Shown here piece by piece: positions 1 through 7,947 of a stretch of 53,798 nt of DNA. Source of the DNA: Desulfobacterales bacterium (GTDB lineage Bacteria; Desulfobacterota; Desulfobacteria; Desulfobacterales; SpSt-501); NCBI GenBank assembly GCA_030834695.1, contig JAUQXK010000071.1:1-53798 (forward strand), written 5' to 3'. The notes beneath the pieces are model-generated. The model was given only the letters and a program-made list of their open reading frames with translations, was not told the DNA's origin and did not search any database. Numbering within the stretch: the first letter of the stretch is position 1; the number at the start of each line of letters is the position of its first letter. A program made the translations under genes and the position numbers.

Positions 1-153
1 GAAAAATTCGAATTTGAGAATATTATAATTCCTCGAATTGAACCCTGTAAAGCAAAATTAAAGGTATCGTCTGCCTTGACTCGTTTCCACTGTGTTGAAT
101 ATATAGAATTTATGTTAACACCCGATGACATTTTGTGCCCATTTTGTGACTAA
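1..153 (+). CDS. C-terminal part of an unidentified protein (5' end outside window)
   Basis: The frame beginning at the first base stays open for 50 codons and ends at TAA 151-153. In DNA this AT-rich a run of that length without a stop is unlikely by chance. The peptide has ordinary composition and ends in CPFCD, so it may finish in half of a zinc-knuckle-like CxxC motif. I do not recognise a family. The base composition differs sharply from the GC-rich genes beyond 350, and the gene lies just before a tRNA 3'-end scar. I read it as the last gene of an integrated element. No start codon is visible because the gene runs off the window. Confidence 0.55.
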   Translation, partial: EKFEFENIIIPRIEPCKAKLKVSSALTRFHCVEYIEFMLTPDDILCPFCD

Positions 154-266
154 AACCGTTTAAATTTGAATCTTTTGTGTCTATTGTTTAAACCGTCATG
201 TCTTATTATTTCAATAAGTTGTAAAAATACTGGGTAGTTGCGAAACGCTTGGTTTTCGAATGGGGT

Positions 267-304
267 TCAAGGGGTCGTTGGTTCAAATCCAATCGCCCCG
301 ACCA
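267..304 (+). other. tRNA 3' half, probable attachment site (attR-like), tRNA-Pro type
   Basis: A T-arm (stem 277-281 with 289-293, loop TTCAAAT) is followed by a seven-base acceptor strand (294-300), discriminator A and an encoded CCA (302-304). Upstream, TCAAG plus GGGTC fits an anticodon-stem 3' strand and variable loop of the tRNA-Pro kind. No D-arm and no matching 5' acceptor strand (CGGGGCG) occur in the 80 bases before it, so this is not a complete tRNA. A tRNA 3' end with AT-rich foreign-looking sequence on its left and a terminator on its right is the usual scar where an element integrated into a tRNA gene. The intact tRNA would lie at the other end of the element, outside the window. 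The isoacceptor assignment is an inference. Confidence 0.7.
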
Positions 305-316
305 ATTTTATCTAAA

Positions 317-352
317 AAAACCGGAGGTATAGCAGCCTCCGGTTTTGTTTTT
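317..352 (+). terminator. Intrinsic terminator, probably of the original tRNA gene
   Basis: A hairpin with stem AAAACCGGAGG/CCTCCGGTTTT (317-346) is followed by GTTTTT. It sits 12 bases after the tRNA CCA end. That is where the terminator of the host tRNA would lie if the chromosome continues to the right. Confidence 0.8.
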
Positions 353-473
353 ATGGACTGCGCCATTCGATGCCGCGGATGAGCCGATCTTCGGCAATCT
401 TGAATGTGGAAGAAAAATCCAGAACCGGACTTCCGTCCAGATCGAAGGCGCTTGCCTGCCCGTGACGGGAAAA

Positions 474-743
474 TCATTTCAACCCCTTGGCAGCGTGCAG
501 GACGACCTGGTCGGCCATGAACTGGATTTTCACGTACTTGTCATCACTTCCCCAGGTGCAGCTTCTCAACCCCATCACCGAATCGCAGGAAGAGCCGGAG
601 CCCAGGAGTTTCTCGACGTCCTGAAAACTCATGCCCGCTTTAACCTTGTCATAATTCTCCTGCGTCAGTTTGCTGCATCCCGACAACGGAAGACCGAGCA
701 GCAGGATCAGTATGGCGGCGGGGAAGACCCTTGACTTCGCCAT
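474..743 (-). CDS. Small BamE/SmpA-like lipoprotein (DUF3862 type)
   Basis: An 89-residue protein with an N-terminal hydrophobic segment ending in the lipobox LSGC, so the mature N-terminus should be a lipidated Cys. The remaining ~65 residues (KLTQENYDKVKAGMSFQDVEKLLG...) match the compact BamE/SmpA-like fold typical of DUF3862 proteins, with two cysteines near GSSCDSVMGLRSCTW. Start ATG 743 was chosen because GGAGG lies just upstream (745-752); longer in-frame starts lack a ribosome site and would bury the signal peptide. Its role is unknown; the fold is used for protein-protein contacts in the periplasm. After the TGA at 474-476 the same frame stays open to TAA at 351 (see findings). Confidence 0.8.
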   Translation of the reverse strand: MAKSRVFPAAILILLLGLPLSGCSKLTQENYDKVKAGMSFQDVEKLLGSGSSCDSVMGLRSCTWGSDDKYVKIQFMADQVVLHAAKGLK

Positions 744-963
744 CAAACCTCCTTTTTGACCAAGGGTGCGCGCCGCAACCAAAGGTGGCGCGAATCGGGT
801 CCAATTATAGATCATGAACGCCCGGCTTGTCGAGAATAAGGCATCGCCTGTCTCCGCCCCCAAAAAAACCAAACGCAGGCGACAGCGAGGTCCGGTTCCA
901 ACCCGAGTCGAAGGGACCGCGCCGCCCCTACGCTTGATAGCCCAACAAAAAGCCCTCCGAACA

Positions 964-1044
964 TGTCATTTCAAGCACAGCGAGAAATCTTTCGGGTGCA
1001 ACGCGCTAAAAAAATTCAGATTTCTTCCGCCGGTCGAAATGACA
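964..1044. repeat. Extragenic palindromic repeat (REP/MITE-like, 81 bp)
   Basis: The unit is bounded by perfect inverted ends TGTCATTTC (964-972) and GAAATGACA (1036-1044), with a second inner inverted pair GAGAAATCT/AGATTTCT. It resembles the dispersed extragenic palindromes common in Desulfobacterota genomes. The rest of the gene-free stretch 744-1197 holds another palindrome, CCCCCTTTG/CCAAAGGGGG at 1093-1111, of the same dispersed kind. I see no gene there. Confidence 0.6.
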
Positions 1045-1197
1045 GATTCTCTCGCATCGACTTTCAAGGAAGTCGGTTTTAAAATTCCCCCACCCCCTTT
1101 GCCAAAGGGGGAGACCGAGGGACGTAAGCTTGTCGATTTCGTTGCCAAGCAGGATGGCGCTGCGCGCCATAACCTGCTCTTTACAAGTCCATCACGC

Positions 1198-1785
1198 TCA
1201 GGATCGGACCATTTCCATGAAATACTGATGGAATCGAAGATCGCGGGAAAGCTCCGGGTGAAAGGCGGTGGCCAGCCATTTGCCCTCAACTGCGGCAACG
1301 GCCGTGCCGTCCGCCAGTCGGGCGATGACCTGCGCCGGGCTGGAAACTTCAAGCAGGCGCGGCGCTCGGATGAAGACCCCCGGAAACGGGCAGGCCTCGC
1401 CCCCTTGCAACACCGCAACCGGCAGGCTCTCCTCGAAACTGTCGATCTGCCGGCCAAAGGCGTTGCGTTCCACGGCGATGTTCATCAGGCTCAGTACCGG
1501 CTGGCCCTGTTCGATACGTTTGGCCAGGAGGATCATGCCGGCGCAGGTGCCCCATACGGCGTTCCGATCCGCGAAGCGGCGGATTGGCTCCATCAGATCG
1601 AAGGACGCCATCAGCTTGCCGATCGTGGTGCTCTCACCTCCGGGGATGATCAAACCGTCGATGCCCTGCAAATCCTGCGGCAGGCGAACCTCGCCGCACT
1701 GAACGCCCAACTCCCTTAGCTTGTGGATGTGCTCGATGAAGGCGCCTTGCAACGCCAGTACCCCGACCTTCAACGTTCCCTCCAT
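1198..1785 (-). CDS. pdxT: Glutaminase subunit of pyridoxal 5'-phosphate synthase
   Basis: The 195-residue protein is a class-I (triad) glutamine amidotransferase of the PdxT/SNO family. It hydrolyses glutamine and passes ammonia to PdxS in the ribose-5-phosphate-dependent (DXP-independent) vitamin B6 pathway. Visible marks are IPGGEST near residue 47, the nucleophile Cys in GTCAGM near residue 80, and the His-Glu pair in FHPEL close to the C-terminus. The length is normal for the family. It starts at ATG 1785, 29 bases after the pdxS stop on the same strand, so pdxS-pdxT form an operon. The divergent MocR-type gene is the likely regulator. Confidence 0.96.
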   Translation of the reverse strand: MEGTLKVGVLALQGAFIEHIHKLRELGVQCGEVRLPQDLQGIDGLIIPGGESTTIGKLMASFDLMEPIRRFADRNAVWGTCAGMILLAKRIEQGQPVLSLMNIAVERNAFGRQIDSFEESLPVAVLQGGEACPFPGVFIRAPRLLEVSSPAQVIARLADGTAVAAVEGKWLATAFHPELSRDLRFHQYFMEMVRS

Positions 1786-1814
1786 TCTATCCGGCCCTGG
1801 GGCCTGTTCCCATG

Positions 1815-2723
1815 TTACCAGCCCCGACCCGCCAGCTTCTGGTTTTCCGCCAACCCGGCGGCGCTGATGCCGGACATGGGTTCGCCCAGATTCGCGCTCA
1901 ATTCCGCCAGGATGGCCGGATTGCGATACTGTGTGGTGGCCCGCACGATGGCGCTGGCACGCCGGGCCGGCTCACGGCTCTTGAAAATCCCCGAGCCGAC
2001 AAACACACCGTCGACCCCCAACTGCATCATCAGAGCGGCATCGGCCGGGGTGGCGATACCGCCGGCGGCGAAATTGACCACCGGCAGACGCCCCAACTCC
2101 CTGACCTGCAGCACCAGTTCAAACGGCGCCCCGATGCTTTTGGCGAAGGCCATCAATTCCTCGTGGGGCTTGGCCTGCAGCGATCGGATTTCGCCCAGCA
2201 CGGTGCGCGCGTGGCGCACGGCTTCGACCACATCGCCGGTTCCGGCCTCGCCCTTGGTGCGGATCATGGCCGCCCCCTCCCCGATGCGGCGCAGAGCCTC
2301 GCCCAGATTCCGGCAGCCGCACACGAACGGCACGCCGAAGGCATGCTTGTGGATGTGGTGGTCCTCGTCGGCCGGGGTGAGCACCTCGCTCTCATCGACA
2401 TAATCGACCCCGATGGCCTCCAGGATCTGCGCCTCCACGAAGTGGCCGATGCGGCACTTGGCCATGACCGGGATGCTGACCGACGCCATGATCTCCCGGA
2501 TCAGGCCCGGGTCGGACATGCGTGCCACTCCGCCTTGGACGCGGATGTCGGCCGGAACCCGTTCCAATGCCATGACCGCTACAGCTCCGGCGTCCTCGGC
2601 GATGACGGCGTGCTCCGGCGAGACCACGTCCATGATGACGCCGCCCTTGAGCATTTGCGCCAGCCCGCTTTTCACTTTAAGGCTGGCGGATCTCTGAGCT
2701 TCCTTGCGCAATTGCTTTTCCAT
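1815..2723 (-). CDS. pdxS: Pyridoxal 5'-phosphate synthase subunit PdxS
   Basis: This 302-residue (beta/alpha)8-barrel enzyme makes PLP from ribose 5-phosphate, glyceraldehyde 3-phosphate and ammonia delivered by PdxT. The two catalytic lysines can be placed: one in MAKCRIGHF (equivalent of K81) and one in MIRTKGE (equivalent of K149). The phosphate-binding tail [17 protein letters not shown]...[11 protein letters not shown] is intact. Start ATG 2723 is preceded by GGGAGG at 2730-2736 with normal spacing; an upstream TTG at 2738 would overlap that ribosome site and is rejected. It is the first gene of pdxS-pdxT and is transcribed away from the MocR-type gene. Confidence 0.97.
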   Translation of the reverse strand: MEKQLRKEAQRSASLKVKSGLAQMLKGGVIMDVVSPEHAVIAEDAGAVAVMALERVPADIRVQGGVARMSDPGLIREIMASVSIPVMAKCRIGHFVEAQILEAIGVDYVDESEVLTPADEDHHIHKHAFGVPFVCGCRNLGEALRRIGEGAAMIRTKGEAGTGDVVEAVRHARTVLGEIRSLQAKPHEELMAFAKSIGAPFELVLQVRELGRLPVVNFAAGGIATPADAALMMQLGVDGVFVGSGIFKSREPARRASAIVRATTQYRNPAILAELSANLGEPMSGISAAGLAENQKLAGRGW

Positions 2724-2755
2724 GGGGTTTCCTCCCAAAATAAAATTGAAGTGGT

Positions 2756-2784
2756 TTGGCTATAGTTAGTGGATGTGTTAGAAT
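2756..2784 (+). promoter_or_regulatory. Sigma-70-type promoter of the MocR-type gene
   Basis: TTGGCT (2756-2761) and TAGAAT (2779-2784) are separated by exactly 17 bases, giving transcription from about 2791 and a ~60-nt leader before the ATG at 2852. The element lies in the 128-bp divergent gap with pdxS, so a regulator bound here could control both directions. Confidence 0.6.
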
Positions 2785-2851
2785 AAAAACAGATACAGAT
2801 TTTCTGAAAAAAAGGCATAACAGTTCAGCGCTGCTCGCACGGATATCCGCG

Positions 2852-4357
2852 ATGCCTGTCGTCCAGAAACGAACGAAGCAACCGACCGTTCCGCCCCGTG
2901 ATGCATTTCGCTACCGGCAGCTGGCCGGTGAGATCGAAAACAAAATTTTCAGCGGACTTTACCCCCCGGGTGATCGCCTGCCGTCCATCCGCAGCCTGCA
3001 TCGGCAGACGAACCTGAGCATTTCAACGATCTACCAGGCCTATCGGGAGCTGGAAAACGCGGGTTTGGTCGTCGCCCGGCCGAAATCCGGGTACTACGTC
3101 CAGCCGGTCGCCATGCAAAAACTGGAAGCCCCGATCTTCCGCAAAAAATCATCCGCGCCGCAGCGGGTCAGTCTGGCGCCGGCGATCAACTCGGTGGTCG
3201 AGGCCATCAGCAACCCCCGATTGGTGCCCCTGGGCAATACCGCCATGGACCCTGCCCTGCTGCCCGTCAAGCCGCTCGCCCGCATTCTGAAATCCATCAC
3301 CCACAGCGAGATGCGGACGCTCCTGACCTATTCGCCCTCGGAAGGCAACCCCGAGCTCAGACGCCAGATTGCGCTGCAGACGACGGGGGTGATGGCCGGC
3401 ATTACCCCGGACGACATCATTGTCACCAACGGGTGCATGGAGGCAGTCGCGCTGGCGCTGCTGGCCGTCACCCGGCCCGGGGATACAGTCGCTATCGAAG
3501 CGCCCACCAACTTCAGCTTTCTGCAGTTGCTCCAGGAGCTCGGCCTGCTGGTGGCCGAAATCGCGACCGACCCTCAGGAGGGCGTGGATCTGGATGAACT
3601 CGAGAAGAGTTTGGATCGGAATTCCGTGCGGGCCTGCCTGTTCATGCCCAGCTTCCAAAACCCTCTGGGCGCGCTCATGCCCGAAGCCAACAAGCAGCGC
3701 CTGGTCGAGATGCTGAGCGCGCGGGACGTTCCGGTGATCGAGGACGATATCAGCAGCCAGCTTTACTTCGGCGAACCGCACCCGCGGCCGCTCAAGGCCT
3801 ATGACCGCGACGGCATGGTACTGACCTGCTCCTCTTTTTCGAAAACCCTGGCGCCGGGCCTGCGTCTGGGCTGGATCATTCCGGGCCGTCGTTTCAATGC
3901 CAAAATTCGTCGGCTGAAAGCGGGCATCACCATGTCCACCTCCACCCTGGATCAATGCGTGGTGTCGCGGTTTCTATCCGGCGGGGGGTACGAACGCCAC
4001 CTGCGGACCTTGAGGAGTTCGCTCAAAAAACAGCTCTACCGGACAGCCCTCGAAATTCGAAGGCATTTCCCGGCCCAGACCCGGCTGGCCATCCCCCAGG
4101 GTGGATCGCTGCTCTGGGTTCAGCTGCCGCCGGGCGTCGACGGCCTGGATGTCTATCAAGCAGCCTTCGATCGCGGCATCGCCACCATACCGGGAGCGGT
4201 CTGTTCGAATTCGGACCGCTTCGGCAACTACATTCAGATCAGCTGCGCCGCGCCTTTCAGTCCCAGGCTCAAATCGGCGATCGAGACGCTGGGTGCGATC
4301 GTTGATAGCCTTTTTCCGGCGCCGGGATGTTCCCGGCAGGCGCCATGCCGCCCCTGA
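2852..4357 (+). CDS. pdxR: MocR-family (GntR-aminotransferase) regulator, likely PdxR
   Basis: The 501-residue protein has an N-terminal GntR winged helix (about residues 12-80, FRYRQLAGEIENKIFSG...LSISTIYQAYRELENAGLV) joined to a fold-type-I aminotransferase domain. The PLP-binding Lys is residue 331 in SSFSKTLAPG. MocR proteins next to pdxST usually sense PLP and control B6 synthesis. The divergent position next to pdxS makes PdxR the natural assignment, but other MocR functions cannot be excluded. ATG 2852 was chosen because it falls after the promoter at 2756-2784; a TTG at 2756 overlaps the -35 box. The ribosome site before 2852 is weak. Confidence 0.85.
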   Translation: MPVVQKRTKQPTVPPRDAFRYRQLAGEIENKIFSGLYPPGDRLPSIRSLHRQTNLSISTIYQAYRELENAGLVVARPKSGYYVQPVAMQKLEAPIFRKKSSAPQRVSLAPAINSVVEAISNPRLVPLGNTAMDPALLPVKPLARILKSITHSEMRTLLTYSPSEGNPELRRQIALQTTGVMAGITPDDIIVTNGCMEAVALALLAVTRPGDTVAIEAPTNFSFLQLLQELGLLVAEIATDPQEGVDLDELEKSLDRNSVRACLFMPSFQNPLGALMPEANKQRLVEMLSARDVPVIEDDISSQLYFGEPHPRPLKAYDRDGMVLTCSSFSKTLAPGLRLGWIIPGRRFNAKIRRLKAGITMSTSTLDQCVVSRFLSGGGYERHLRTLRSSLKKQLYRTALEIRRHFPAQTRLAIPQGGSLLWVQLPPGVDGLDVYQAAFDRGIATIPGAVCSNSDRFGNYIQISCAAPFSPRLKSAIETLGAIVDSLFPAPGCSRQAPCRP

Positions 4358-4424
4358 TGCCCGTCGTGGCCAAGAAGCCGATCGCAAGAGCCAGCCCACC
4401 TACTCCTACAGATGATTAGCCCTG

Positions 4425-5489
4425 TCATTCGACAGCCACCAGCGCGGCAGCCTCATCTATCCTGAACCGCGCGTCGAGAAATTGCTCGCACACATAAACG
4501 TTGGCACGGATATGGTCGGTGATGCGGGCGGTTTTGATTGTTCCGCCGGCGATTGCCAGCAACGGAATGAGGTTGTCCGCCAGGTGCACGTCCACGGCCG
4601 CCTCGGTGTGCAGGGTTTCCATCAATTTGCGGGCGGCTTCGCGGCCGACATCCTCGGCGGGTTTGCCCTTCTCTCCCAGTGCATCCGCGCCCACCAGCGT
4701 CCGACCTTCCGCGTCCACGGTCCACAGCGTGATCACCGTCCCGGGCGATGCGCTCCGGCAGTACTCGGCGCGGATATCGACGGCCGGCCCGGAGCCCAGC
4801 ACGGCGCCGGCCGATTCGGCCTGACGTTCAGCCACGCGTGCCTTTGCCAGAAATTCGGAGGCGGCTGAAATACCCTTTATCGCCGCCGGTCGGCAGCGCG
4901 AGCTCACTTCCAATCCGCCGTTCATCCGGCGGGCCGCCCGCCGCCAGAGGTCGATATCCTTGGAGGAGGATGCAGGAACGTCCGGCCGGATCCTCACCTT
5001 CAACATCCCCTGCCCTTTGGGGTAAAAGCCGCGATGCATGCCCACCACTTCGATCCGGCAGAATCGCCGAAACACCGGCAGTATCAGTTGCGTGAAGTAA
5101 TCCACCGGGATGCTCCAGCGGGTGTCCGTGCCGCCGCGGATCGCGAGGGTCGTTTCGCCCCCGGCGAACACGCAAGGCACCAGCAGCGCCTGCATCATGA
5201 GCGTGACGGAGCCGGCCGTGCCGATGTCGAAGGAGTAATCCCCAGGCGTCAGGGGCCCCGGCACAAACTCGACCTCTCCGGCGCCGACGCGCGCGCCCCT
5301 GACCCGTGCGCCGCTCATGCGGATCAGCGCTTGAATGGCGCTCAGATGCTGCGGCTTGAGGCCCGGGGTCGGACGGTTCTGTCTGATTCGCTCCGCCCGG
5401 AAGGGACGACCGGTCAGCACGGAGAGCGCCACGGCCGTGCGCAGAATCTGCCCGCCGCCTTCCATGAGAGATCCGTCGATGTGGATCAT
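4425..5489 (-). CDS. rtcA: RNA 3'-terminal phosphate cyclase
   Basis: A 354-residue enzyme converting RNA 3'-phosphate ends to 2',3'-cyclic phosphates using ATP, through a covalent His-AMP. The family signature begins at the start (MIHIDGSLMEGGGQILR), followed by RPTPGLKPQH, GSVTLMMQ and, near the C-terminus, HLADNLIPLLA. His in VDVHLADN is the expected adenylation site. An in-frame ATG at 5525 would add 12 residues but lies inside an extragenic repeat and has no ribosome site, so 5489 is preferred; neither start has a good Shine-Dalgarno. No rtcB or rtcR is nearby, so the gene stands alone, converging on the MocR-type gene. Confidence 0.9.
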   Translation of the reverse strand: MIHIDGSLMEGGGQILRTAVALSVLTGRPFRAERIRQNRPTPGLKPQHLSAIQALIRMSGARVRGARVGAGEVEFVPGPLTPGDYSFDIGTAGSVTLMMQALLVPCVFAGGETTLAIRGGTDTRWSIPVDYFTQLILPVFRRFCRIEVVGMHRGFYPKGQGMLKVRIRPDVPASSSKDIDLWRRAARRMNGGLEVSSRCRPAAIKGISAASEFLAKARVAERQAESAGAVLGSGPAVDIRAEYCRSASPGTVITLWTVDAEGRTLVGADALGEKGKPAEDVGREAARKLMETLHTEAAVDVHLADNLIPLLAIAGGTIKTARITDHIRANVYVCEQFLDARFRIDEAAALVAVE

Positions 5490-5522
5490 ATTTTTTACAT
5501 CGGCAATTGATATGCCATGATT

Positions 5523-5570
5523 CATTCCGGCAAACCCTGGATCAGGTCCAGGGCAAGCCCCGGAATCCAG
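5523..5570. repeat. Extragenic palindromic repeat remnant
   Basis: CATTCCGG at one end and CCGGAATCC at the other flank a hairpin CCCTGGA/TCCAGGG (5535-5553). This is the familiar 'CCGGAATGAC' class of dispersed repeat. It abuts the 5' end of rtcA and may have altered its start region. Confidence 0.5.
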
Positions 5571-5593
5571 ACCGGGATCTGATTCAACCCCGC

Positions 5594-6031
5594 TCAGCGG
5601 CCCTTTGCTTTCGCAGAGAGCCCTTCGTCGACCGCACGAATGAAACAGCTCACAATAATGGTGGCGTCGCTCTCCTCGTCATTGTCGGTGCATTCGACGG
5701 CCTGGCCGTTCACCGTGACGCAGGTCTGGCTGGACAGGTCGCTTTCGACGTTGGAAGCGGAAATGCCGGTCGCCGCGAACCAGTAAGTATTGCCTTCATT
5801 CAACCCGGTCACCCGGTAGCTGGGGTGGGCCGGGTCATCGAAGTCCGCCGTGCGAATCACATCGATCCGTTGATAGGGGGCATCTCCGATGCGCTGGTAG
5901 ACGCCGTATGCGGTTACAAACGGGTCCGAGCTGGCTTTCCAGTAGAATACGAAATCTGCGGCATCCAGGGCGGGCGCCAGTGCCGCCCCGAGCAGGGCAG
6001 AAAGGAGAATCCAAACGAATCGCGATCGCAT
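5594..6031 (-). CDS. Secreted protein with one fibronectin type III-like domain
   Basis: A 145-residue protein. Residues 1 to about 24 form a signal peptide (positive MRSR, hydrophobic core, ALDA cleavage site). The mature part looks like a single FN3 sandwich: FVFYWKASSDPFVTAYGVYQRI near the start and the typical VTGLNEGNTYWFAATGISASNVES run in the middle. The tail holds two cysteines (TCVTV, VECTD) and a third near the end. FN3 domains of this kind sit in surface or matrix proteins as binding modules; nothing shows a partner. ATG 6031 was chosen because it puts the signal peptide at the N-terminus. Confidence 0.7.
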   Translation of the reverse strand: MRSRFVWILLSALLGAALAPALDAADFVFYWKASSDPFVTAYGVYQRIGDAPYQRIDVIRTADFDDPAHPSYRVTGLNEGNTYWFAATGISASNVESDLSSQTCVTVNGQAVECTDNDEESDATIIVSCFIRAVDEGLSAKAKGR

Positions 6032-6133
6032 GAGAATCGTCTTGATGTTGAGGTACCGCCATGCCACCGCAGCGGTCTGCCGTGACCGGCCAAATGGATA
6101 AATGGCTGCGGAAAGCCTCCTGAACCCAGTTTC

Positions 6134-7036
6134 CTAACCAACCAAACTGAAAAAAGCGGATGCGCTTTTCTTCAAGATCCATTCAAGATCCGCATCGGAG
6201 AGTCCGGATCCAGACAACCATTTTAGCTCCCGGTCCCATGCATAGGGAATATTCGGGAAATCCGATCCATACATGACCCGGTCCAATCGGTAGCGCTTGA
6301 GGTCGACAACTTCCTCGATTGGAAAATAGTCGGTCAGGACCATAGTCGTATCCAGCCAGAGGGTATCGTATTCTTCTATTAGCTTGCGGTATTCGGATAG
6401 CTCATCAAACCCCAGGTGCGGAACACATATCTTGAGTCTCGGATAATCCTGCAAAACCCGTTTCAGTTTCTCCGCATTGCAAATTCGGTAGGGGTCGCAG
6501 CGGTAGGCCTCGCTTTTGGGCTCTCGGCCGACATGCATCACGATGGGCTTTTCTCTGGACTGGCAGAGGCCATAAAGAGGTTCCATCTCGATGGCGTTCA
6601 TGTCGAAACACTGCACGTGCGCGTGCAGTTTCAGGCCGGACAGACCCGAATCAAACGCTTCCCGGAGGATGCGCTCGGCGCCGTCTTCGCCCGGGAACAC
6701 GGTCGCCATGCCGGTTATTCGACCGGGGAATTCCCGGCATTTTTGAAACATGTACCCGTTCAACGTTGCAGCGATCCCAGGCTTGTGGGCGTATTGAAGC
6801 GCAACGATGTGGGCGATGCCGTGCGACAACAAGAATTCGAACACCTCGGACGTCGTTAGCCGATATCGAATCCGCCAGGCATGTTCATCAAACCAGCCGT
6901 GGATGGCCGTGAAAATCTCGCGAGGAAAGATGTGGACATGCGCGTCCACCACCGCCGGAAGGCCGTCAGGAACGGCAGCACCTTCCTCATCGTCGATCGA
7001 GGGCAAATCGGGAGTAAGCATGGGCTTTTTTTGCAT
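6134..7036 (-). CDS. Amidohydrolase-2 family metal-dependent hydrolase/decarboxylase
   Basis: About 300 residues. The N-terminal VVDAHVHIFP metal motif (DAHxH), the middle MHVGREP, CVPHLGFDE and the C-terminal GSDFPNIPY are those of the amidohydrolase-2 (ACMSD/TIM-barrel) family, which hydrolyses or decarboxylates small carbonyl compounds using Zn or Mn. The substrate cannot be told from sequence. The Asp in GSDFP is the expected catalytic acid. The start is uncertain: ATG 7036 was taken, with TTG 7045 and ATG 7018 as alternatives, none with a strong ribosome site. The gene follows the papain-like gene by about 25 bases on the same strand, so the two are probably co-transcribed. Confidence 0.82.
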   Translation of the reverse strand: MQKKPMLTPDLPSIDDEEGAAVPDGLPAVVDAHVHIFPREIFTAIHGWFDEHAWRIRYRLTTSEVFEFLLSHGIAHIVALQYAHKPGIAATLNGYMFQKCREFPGRITGMATVFPGEDGAERILREAFDSGLSGLKLHAHVQCFDMNAIEMEPLYGLCQSREKPIVMHVGREPKSEAYRCDPYRICNAEKLKRVLQDYPRLKICVPHLGFDELSEYRKLIEEYDTLWLDTTMVLTDYFPIEEVVDLKRYRLDRVMYGSDFPNIPYAWDRELKWLSGSGLSDADLEWILKKSASAFFSLVG

Positions 7037-7060
7037 CGGCGGCAAACCAGGACAAAAGCG

Positions 7061-7651
7061 CTATGACAGAAAATAAGTATGCGTCGGGCACAACACATGG
7101 GGGCGAGCCGCCGTCGGCCGAATCGTCGTGCAACGGCTGCGCTTCAGGCTCTTGAGCTTGTAGGAGTCGAAAAAATAGATCTGCCGGTCGCTGATCGCAT
7201 GCACGATGGACCAGTGATCCCACAAGCGGCCGCCCAGGCCGATAAGAATGGCTCTCTTGCTGCCGCCATCCAGAAACGTCATCATCTCAGACCAGAATTC
7301 ATCCAAGGATGCTTCGGGGCTATGTTTGAACGGCATGACCCGGTCATGCATTTTGCCGTTCGCGACGTCCCGCAGAATGCTGCCGACCGTGTTAAGGCCG
7401 ATGCCTTCCGTCAGCACCCGGCTGAGGTCCTCACGATCTTCCAGGTAAATCAGAATGTTCTTGAAGAGGTTTTTGGATTCTTCCTCACTGATATCGGCGA
7501 TGATGCGGGCGGCGTTGACGATGCTGTAGATGGCGCACAGACCGTCCAGGGCTCCCTGAATGTAAGGTTTCATCTCCTTTCCATTCGAATACAAGGAGCC
7601 TCTTCGGACGAAAAGCCGAGGCTTTTTCATCGCCTCATTGACGGTCCCCAT
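7061..7651 (-). CDS. Putative papain-like (C39/transglutaminase-fold) cysteine peptidase-like protein
   Basis: The 196-residue protein has no close family I can name. A candidate Gln-Cys-His-Asp set is visible. QGALDGLCAIYSIVNA has the Q...C spacing and following helix of papain-like enzymes; RLWDHWSIVHAIS supplies a His before a beta strand; and YFFDSYKLK supplies an Asp/Ser. No signal peptide or membrane segment is seen, so it should act in the cytoplasm. It precedes the amidohydrolase gene on the same strand. The start is uncertain (ATG 7651 or ATG 7630; both have a purine-rich stretch close upstream). The catalytic role is an inference from motif order only. Confidence 0.6.
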   Translation of the reverse strand: MGTVNEAMKKPRLFVRRGSLYSNGKEMKPYIQGALDGLCAIYSIVNAARIIADISEEESKNLFKNILIYLEDREDLSRVLTEGIGLNTVGSILRDVANGKMHDRVMPFKHSPEASLDEFWSEMMTFLDGGSKRAILIGLGGRLWDHWSIVHAISDRQIYFFDSYKLKSLKRSRCTTIRPTAARPHVLCPTHTYFLS

Positions 7652-7947
7652 AACTCCTATCCCCGTTCCGAGCGATCCCGGAAGTGAAGAATAAGCCACT
7701 GCGCAGGAATAAACCGAATCCTGCGTAGAACAGCCCAACAGCGTTGATCAGCCTTCGGAGTGAAACGAACTTGTTCTTGAGGGTGTTGATGCTCGGAAGC
7801 GGCCTGCCGGCGTATGACCCGTTCGAGCTCTATCGGCACCGCACGCACCCACCTGCGCAAAACCCACAGTGCCAAAATCTCCGGGCACGCCGCTGGTATC
7901 CGGCGCCACTGTCATAAAACCTATTACAAAGCGGAAGGCCTGTCAAA

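Noticed and set aside
228-304. Complete tRNA gene
   Set aside because: The D-arm and 5' acceptor strand are missing; only the 3' half is present.
474-476. Selenocysteine read-through of TGA in the lipoprotein gene
   Set aside because: No SECIS-like hairpin right after the TGA, and the protein family ends here.
2724-2738. TTG start giving five extra residues to pdxS
   Set aside because: It would overlap the ribosome site GGGAGG used by ATG 2723.
7739-7947. Gene between the papain-like protein and the broken pentapeptide gene
   Set aside because: Frames are short, have no ribosome site and match nothing I recognise.
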